From positions 310,001 to 374,000 of the forward strand of contig DILT01000010.1 in assembly GCA_002425185.1 (NCBI GenBank): a stretch of 64,000 nucleotides of DNA, given 5' to 3'. Shown here in pieces: positions 59,764 to 64,000 of this stretch; position 1 is the stretch's first letter; every line of letters begins with the position of its first letter. Made by a program: the position numbers and the translations under genes. The stretch comes from Flammeovirgaceae bacterium UBA5585 (GTDB lineage: Bacteria; Bacteroidota; Bacteroidia; Cytophagales; Cyclobacteriaceae). The notes beneath the pieces were generated by a model that was not told the origin of the DNA, ran no database searches, and saw only the letters and a list, made by a program, of their open reading frames with translations.

Positions 59764-60599
59764 CAGATCATATTCAATTGATGCTTAACATACGAATAAG
59801 CCAGTAGCCTGGCCTTGTGGCGGTTGCGAATGCGTATCCTGCTCTCCAATACCCGCTCACAAGGGGTATTTTTTATTTTATTGAAAAGTGCTGTGTAATA
59901 TACATAGGCCACATACACCCCGAAGCGAGAGGAGCGGGGTAGGAGCTTAATGCCTTTTAAGCCTTCTTCAAAATCTATCTTGATGCTTTCTTCAATTTCA
60001 GTTTTTTTGGCATCGTCAAATTTTTCAAAATCTAATCCTGGAAAATAGGTCCGTCCCATATGCAGGTAGTCGGCATTCAGGTCGCGGAGGAAATTTATTT
60101 TTTGAAATGCCGAACCCAGACTCATAGCCATGGGTTTTAGTCTTTCATATTGCTCTTGATCACCTTTCACAAAAACACGCAAACACATTAACCCAACTAC
60201 CTCTGCCGAACCCAGAATATATTCCTTCAAGCCCTCCTGGTCGTAACTTTTTAAACTCAGGTCCATTTCCATGCTGCGCAGGAACAAATCAATGGAAGAA
60301 CGATCAATGGAATATTTTCGTACCGTGGCCTGAAAACTGTGGAGTATCGGATTTAAACTAATACCCTCATCAATGGCTGCATAGGTATCGCGTTTGAAGC
60401 GAGCCAGTAATTCTTCCTTATTAAAATCATGAAAGGTATCAACGATTTCATCGGCCAGGCGAACAAATCCGTAAATCGCATAGATTGGATCGCGTAATTC
60501 TTTTTTCAGGCAGAGAATACCCAACGAAAATGACGTGCTGTACGCCCGTGTGGTTAGTTGGCTGCATCGAAGCGCTACTTTATCATAAAGTTCTTTCAT
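59763..60599 (-). CDS. crtB: Phytoene synthase
   Basis: The 278-residue enzyme joins two GGPP into phytoene. It has the first Asp motif DEIVDTFHD (about 51-59), the second NFLRDLNADYLHMGRTYFP (about 169-187), and the trans-isoprenyl signature. Length is usual. It lies 32 bp after crtI on the same strand. The GGPP synthase gene is not in the window. Confidence 0.95.
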   Translation of the reverse strand: MKELYDKVALRCSQLTTRAYSTSFSLGILCLKKELRDPIYAIYGFVRLADEIVDTFHDFNKEELLARFKRDTYAAIDEGISLNPILHSFQATVRKYSIDRSSIDLFLRSMEMDLSLKSYDQEGLKEYILGSAEVVGLMCLRVFVKGDQEQYERLKPMAMSLGSAFQKINFLRDLNADYLHMGRTYFPGLDFEKFDDAKKTEIEESIKIDFEEGLKGIKLLPRSSRFGVYVAYVYYTALFNKIKNTPCERVLESRIRIRNRHKARLLAYSYVKHQLNMI

Positions 60600-60631
60600 C
60601 CGGTAGCAAAGTTACTCAATAACTAAGGTTA

Positions 60632-62104
60632 TTACTTTTTATCCCGTTTTATCAGCTCTCCCGCCACAACCTGCCCTGAAATGAGGGAAGGGGGCACACC
60701 CGGTCCCGGCACGGTTAATTGTCCTGTATAAAACAGGTTATTTATTTTTTTGTTTACGATGCTGGGTTTCAGGTTGGCCGTTTGTAAAAGCGTATTTGCC
60801 AAACCGTATGCATTTCCCTTGAATGAATTGTAATCCGTAATGAAATCATTGTGGGCATAGCTTCGCTTGAAAACAATGCTTTCGCGGATGGTTTGCCGGG
60901 TCATTTTTTCAAAGCGGTCCATCACCAGGTTAAAATAGTATTCACGTGTCGACTCATCATCTTTCAAGCCGGGTGCTACCGGTATCAGGATAAAGACATT
61001 TTCATGACCGGCAGGTGCAACAGTCGCATCTGTTTTGGAAGGGCAACTGATATAGAACTGCGGACTGCTTGGCCACCGCGGGTGTTCATAAATTTCTTCC
61101 GAATGTTTTCCGAAATCCTGATCGAAGAATAAGGTGTGATGAAGTATTCCTTCAATTTTTTTGTTCAACCCTAAGTAGAAAATCAGGCTTGAGGGTGCCA
61201 TTACACGGTTGTCCCAATAGGCTGCATCGTAACGCCTGAAGGATTCAGGAATAAGGGTTTGTTCTACATGGTGGTAATCTGCACCGGCAATGATATAGTC
61301 GAAAGCTCTGAACTGGTTGTTAACCACAACCCCCTTTGCTTTAACAGCATTTAACTCCAGTTGTTGAACGGCACTGTTGAATTCAAATGTTACACCAAGC
61401 TCGGTGGCCAGTTGCACCATGCCCTCGATAATCTTATGCATGCCGCCTTGCGGGTACCAGGTGCCCAGGGCCATGTCGGCATAATTCATTAAACTGTAGA
61501 GTGCGGGAGTTTTTTCGGGTGTAGCGCCCAGGAACAACACCGGAAACTCCAACAGTTGCACCAATTTTTTTTCTTTAAAATATTTTCGAACGTAGGTGGA
61601 TATCGACTGAAAGACATGGAGTTTAAAAACCCCGCTCATCAATTTTGGATCAGCCAGTTCCAGCAAGGATAATCCGGGCTTGTAAACCAATTCATTGATG
61701 CCTATTTCATATTTATACTTTCCTTCCTCCAGAAATTTCAGCAGGTTTTTGCTGCTGCCGGGTTCAAGGCGGTCGAACATCTTGCAAAGTGCATCGATGC
61801 CGGAGGGAATATCGAGTTGTTCCTCGGCCGAGTAATAAATCCGATAGGAAGGATCCAGCCGTTCGAGGGTATAATAGTCGGATGGTTTCTTACCAAAGGC
61901 TGAAAAAAACTTTTCAAACACATCGGGCATCCAGTACCAACTGGGGCCCATGTCAAACGTAAATCCCTGTACTTCGAATTTTCTTGCCCGCCCGCCCGGG
62001 GTACTGTTCTTTTCAAAAACGGTTACAGCATAACCAGCTTTTGCTAAATGGCATGCTGCAGATAACCCGGCAAAACCTGAACCTATGACAGCTATTTTTT
62101 TCAT
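60632..62104 (-). CDS. crtI: Phytoene desaturase
   Basis: The 490-residue flavoprotein has the N-terminal FAD site AVIGSGFAGLSAACHLAKAG and FEKNSTPGGRARKFE, the GPSWYWMPDVFEKFF region, and the CrtI C-terminal VPGPGVPPSLISGQV. It converts phytoene to lycopene by four desaturations. It is the first structural gene after the sigma factor and has 43 bp before it. Confidence 0.96.
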   Translation of the reverse strand: MKKIAVIGSGFAGLSAACHLAKAGYAVTVFEKNSTPGGRARKFEVQGFTFDMGPSWYWMPDVFEKFFSAFGKKPSDYYTLERLDPSYRIYYSAEEQLDIPSGIDALCKMFDRLEPGSSKNLLKFLEEGKYKYEIGINELVYKPGLSLLELADPKLMSGVFKLHVFQSISTYVRKYFKEKKLVQLLEFPVLFLGATPEKTPALYSLMNYADMALGTWYPQGGMHKIIEGMVQLATELGVTFEFNSAVQQLELNAVKAKGVVVNNQFRAFDYIIAGADYHHVEQTLIPESFRRYDAAYWDNRVMAPSSLIFYLGLNKKIEGILHHTLFFDQDFGKHSEEIYEHPRWPSSPQFYISCPSKTDATVAPAGHENVFILIPVAPGLKDDESTREYYFNLVMDRFEKMTRQTIRESIVFKRSYAHNDFITDYNSFKGNAYGLANTLLQTANLKPSIVNKKINNLFYTGQLTVPGPGVPPSLISGQVVAGELIKRDKK

Positions 62105-62147
62105 GTGCTTTTGCCGGCCAAATCTATTCTCCCGCTACTCAAGATAG

Positions 62148-62648
62148 TCAATATCCGGCCAACTTGCTTTGTATTTCTTTACGTGCATGAAAAATCCGAT
62201 TCTTCACCGTACCAATCGGTATGTTGAGGTGCTCAGCAATTTCGTGGTACTTGTAGCCCGAGGTGTGCATCTTAAAAGGAACAAGTAACTCTTCGCGTAA
62301 ACTATTAACGTGATTCCAAATGTCTTTGTATTCGAAGTTTGATCCCGGTGAGCTGAAGGTATGGGTGTCTTCAACATTCAGAAAGTATAATTCTTTGGTG
62401 TCATCATGCGAGGTTTTGGCCCGCTGATTTTTACGGTAGTTGTTAATGAAGGTGTTTCGCATGATGGTGAATAACCATCCCTTCAGGTTGGTGTTTTCCC
62501 GGAACTTGGTGCGGTACGTGAGCGCTTTAAGAATGGTGTCCTGCACCAGGTCATGCGACTCTTCTTTGTCATTGGTAAATCTGCGGGTGAACGTTTTTAA
62601 CGTGGGGCGCAGGCTGGCGATTTGGTAATCAAATTCTAATGCTGTCAT
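62148..62648 (-). CDS. ECF RNA polymerase sigma factor of the carotenoid operon
   Basis: The 166-residue protein has sigma region 2 (ESHDLVQDTILKALTYRTKF, LKGWLFTIMRNTFINNYRK) and region 4 (YHEIAEHLNIPIGTVKNRIFHARKEI). No anti-sigma gene adjoins it. Lying between a B12-type MerR regulator and crtI, it is likely the light-induced step that drives the downstream genes. The promoter region contains a TGTTTAAT inverted repeat. Confidence 0.92.
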   Translation of the reverse strand: MTALEFDYQIASLRPTLKTFTRRFTNDKEESHDLVQDTILKALTYRTKFRENTNLKGWLFTIMRNTFINNYRKNQRAKTSHDDTKELYFLNVEDTHTFSSPGSNFEYKDIWNHVNSLREELLVPFKMHTSGYKYHEIAEHLNIPIGTVKNRIFHARKEIQSKLAGY

Positions 62649-62724
62649 GGCTCTTACTGTTTGTTTAACAAATTTAACTAAAAGTTGAACAAAAACAAGA
62701 TATATACGCCAAACCAGCCAATAT

Positions 62725-62754
62725 TGTTTAATTAAATAAATTAAATATTAAACA
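62725..62754. promoter_or_regulatory. Candidate CarH-type operator
   Basis: TGTTTAAT (62725-62732) and ATTAAACA (62747-62754) are perfect 8-bp complements separated by 14 AT-rich bases. The site lies between the MerR-B12 gene and the sigma factor gene it would control, about 80 bp upstream of the sigma start. Binding is inferred only from position and symmetry. Confidence 0.4.
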
Positions 62755-62762
62755 CTATTTAT

Positions 62763-63641
62763 TCAAGCAATTGATAATAATTGCTTGAGATCCAGCACGT
62801 TGCGGAAAATTTCAATGTTTTCGAAAAAATTTCTCTCCAGGTACCGGGTTTGGTAGCCGGAAACCAAAACTTTTCTTGATGGGAGGGCGGTCGCCAGTTG
62901 CTTGAGGTACTCTTCCACCTTCGTTCCAAAGGGTGAGCTTATAATGCTGGTGATGATGATATCCGGGTTATGGGTTTGCACAACACTGGTCACGTCCTTA
63001 AACGGAACACTTTGGCCCAGATAGATAGTTTTGTAGCCGGCTTTGCGCACGATATAATGAAAGAACAGTAAGCCGAGTTCGTGCCATTCATTTTCGGGCA
63101 GGTAAAGTAACACCCGCTTGGGTATGGTAGGCGTAACAGGTAATCCGTCAATGGCGACAATCAATTTCTGCCGGATGAGGTGCGAAATGAAGTGTTCCTG
63201 AGCCGGAGTAACATTTTCGGTTTGCCAAAGAACCCCGATTTTTTCCATGAAGGGATAGATGATCTCAGTAACGGTACGTTCGAAACCAAAACGAAGGATT
63301 AATCCCGAAAGGAGTCTTTCAAATTTTTCTTCATCCAGGTCAACCATCGCTACAATCAACTGGTCGATGAAAATCAGGGTGTCAGTTTTGTGCTCGCTGA
63401 GTTCAAGGATTTTGCCGTTTATTTCCTCGGCAGTCATATCGGCAATGCGTGAAATTTTAATGCCGTTGGTGTTCAGCAACGAAACATTAATGATTTTCTT
63501 CAGATCATCATCGGAGTACAACCGGATGTTGGTATCGGTGCGTTGGGGCTCCACAATGTGGTGCCGCTTTTCCCAAATACGTATAGTATGAGCTTTTATG
63601 CCGGAGAGCTTTTCGAGTTCTTTAATGGAGTATTGGCCCAT
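62763..63641 (-). CDS. MerR-family B12-binding light regulator (CarH/LitR-like)
   Basis: The 292-residue protein has an N-terminal MerR helix-turn-helix (SIKELEKLSGIKAHTIRIWEKRH). The middle four-helix B12 cap carries the Wx9EH motif complete at Trp139, Glu149 and His150. The C-terminal Rossmann B12 domain has the lower-ligand box as ENEWHELG (His187), where DxHxxG is usual. In CarH, adenosylcobalamin keeps the dark repressor tetramer and light breaks it. Key residues are kept, so it should act as a B12 photoreceptor repressor for the cluster. Confidence 0.93.
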   Translation of the reverse strand: MGQYSIKELEKLSGIKAHTIRIWEKRHHIVEPQRTDTNIRLYSDDDLKKIINVSLLNTNGIKISRIADMTAEEINGKILELSEHKTDTLIFIDQLIVAMVDLDEEKFERLLSGLILRFGFERTVTEIIYPFMEKIGVLWQTENVTPAQEHFISHLIRQKLIVAIDGLPVTPTIPKRVLLYLPENEWHELGLLFFHYIVRKAGYKTIYLGQSVPFKDVTSVVQTHNPDIIITSIISSPFGTKVEEYLKQLATALPSRKVLVSGYQTRYLERNFFENIEIFRNVLDLKQLLSIA

Positions 63642-63768
63642 GAATCGGATCGGTTTTCAAATGTAAACAGAGATACCGATATATTGTTTTGCCAGGCGGG
63701 TTTTGATCTTGATTCATTGAACACCAAAATATTGTACCGGCATCGCTTTTCCTTATAACTTCCCGCTC

Positions 63769-64000
63769 GTGAATAACTCCACCGCTTTAAGGCCTGCTGA
63801 AGATTGGTTTCATCAAAAAGGGTGGGAGCCCTTTGCGTTTCAACGGGAGGCATGGCAAGCCTACCTGGCAGGCAAAAGCGGACTTATTAATGCTCCTACA
63901 GGAAGCGGTAAAACGTACTCTTTATTAATACCCATTTTGCTGGAGTTCATTCAGAGTCATCCCGATCAACTAACTAAAAGAAATCAGGGCTTACAGGCTT
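63769..64000 (+). CDS. DEAD/DEAH helicase, N-terminal part (partial)
   Basis: A GTG start at 63769 opens a frame that runs off the window (77 codons seen). It contains the Q-like motif FAFQREAWQAYLAGKSG and Walker A NAPTGSGKTYSLL, as in Lhr-like ligase-associated DNA helicases. No ATG lies upstream in frame. It is divergent from the MerR gene with 127 bp between. The ligase gene would be expected outside the window; this is inference. Confidence 0.78.
   Translation, partial: MNNSTALRPAEDWFHQKGWEPFAFQREAWQAYLAGKSGLINAPTGSGKTYSLLIPILLEFIQSHPDQLTKRNQGLQA

Overview
The window looks like a chromosomal segment from a Bacteroidota bacterium of the Cytophagales type. The basis is lipoproteins with short SxxC-type lipoboxes, a fused 2-oxoacid dehydrogenase E1, multi-copy FtsX-type ABC permeases of about 800 residues, RHS cores of the YYPFGL/DPDGM type, and a carotenoid plus photolyase cluster under a MerR-B12 regulator. 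The species is inferred, not proven.

Layout. 1-17.1 kb is mostly housekeeping: the end of an E1 gene, a LuxE-like adenylating enzyme, an NtrC-type regulator without a DNA-binding domain, RNase P RNA (minus strand), TamB, TsaD, a hotdog thioesterase, SmpB, an NlpC/P60 hydrolase, an HNH nuclease, two lipoproteins, and a sigma-54 regulator with its histidine kinase. At 17.35-19.47 kb lie a periplasmic adaptor and an ABC ATPase. The matching permeases (three, 43.3-50.9 kb) are separated from them by about 23.6 kb of accessory DNA.

The accessory island (about 19.6-43.1 kb) has three parts. (i) 19.6-34.7 kb is a tandem array of eight headless RHS C-terminal cassettes. Each has the same core (about 115 codons or a truncated part of it), a different tip and a small, mostly membrane or lipoprotein gene that is probably the immunity partner. 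Junctions carry hairpins, and one IS3-family element with a 3-bp target duplication sits at a junction. (ii) 35.2-39.8 kb is a more G/C-rich module: an XRE repressor, an AAA-like ATPase, one canonical and one catalytically degenerate tyrosine recombinase, and an ORF6N protein. (iii) 40.2-43.1 kb holds two long imperfect palindromes resembling integron attC sites around a GIY-YIG nuclease gene, small orphan genes, an RHS scrap and the tail of an outer-membrane protein.

The split exporter seems to be one regulon. TGTYCR-N4-YGRACA operators, each followed about 50 bp later by a TGGCAY-N5-TTGGC element, occur before both the adaptor gene and the first permease gene. The neighbouring sigma-54 regulator is the likely activator.

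51.3-63.6 kb, all minus strand, is a light-response cluster. A CarH/LitR-like MerR-B12 regulator precedes an ECF sigma factor. These are followed by crtI, crtB, idi, a DUF6435 gene, a class I photolyase, a DUF2256 gene, a PhrB-like photolyase that has lost the CxxC of its Fe-S site, a flavin reductase, a photolyase-like protein with its FAD domain first, an SDR/DUF2867 protein, an SRPBCC protein, crtZ and a fused lycopene cyclase. Most genes overlap or nearly touch, suggesting one long operon making a hydroxylated cyclic carotenoid together with DNA photorepair. The window ends in the start of a DEAD/DEAH helicase gene.
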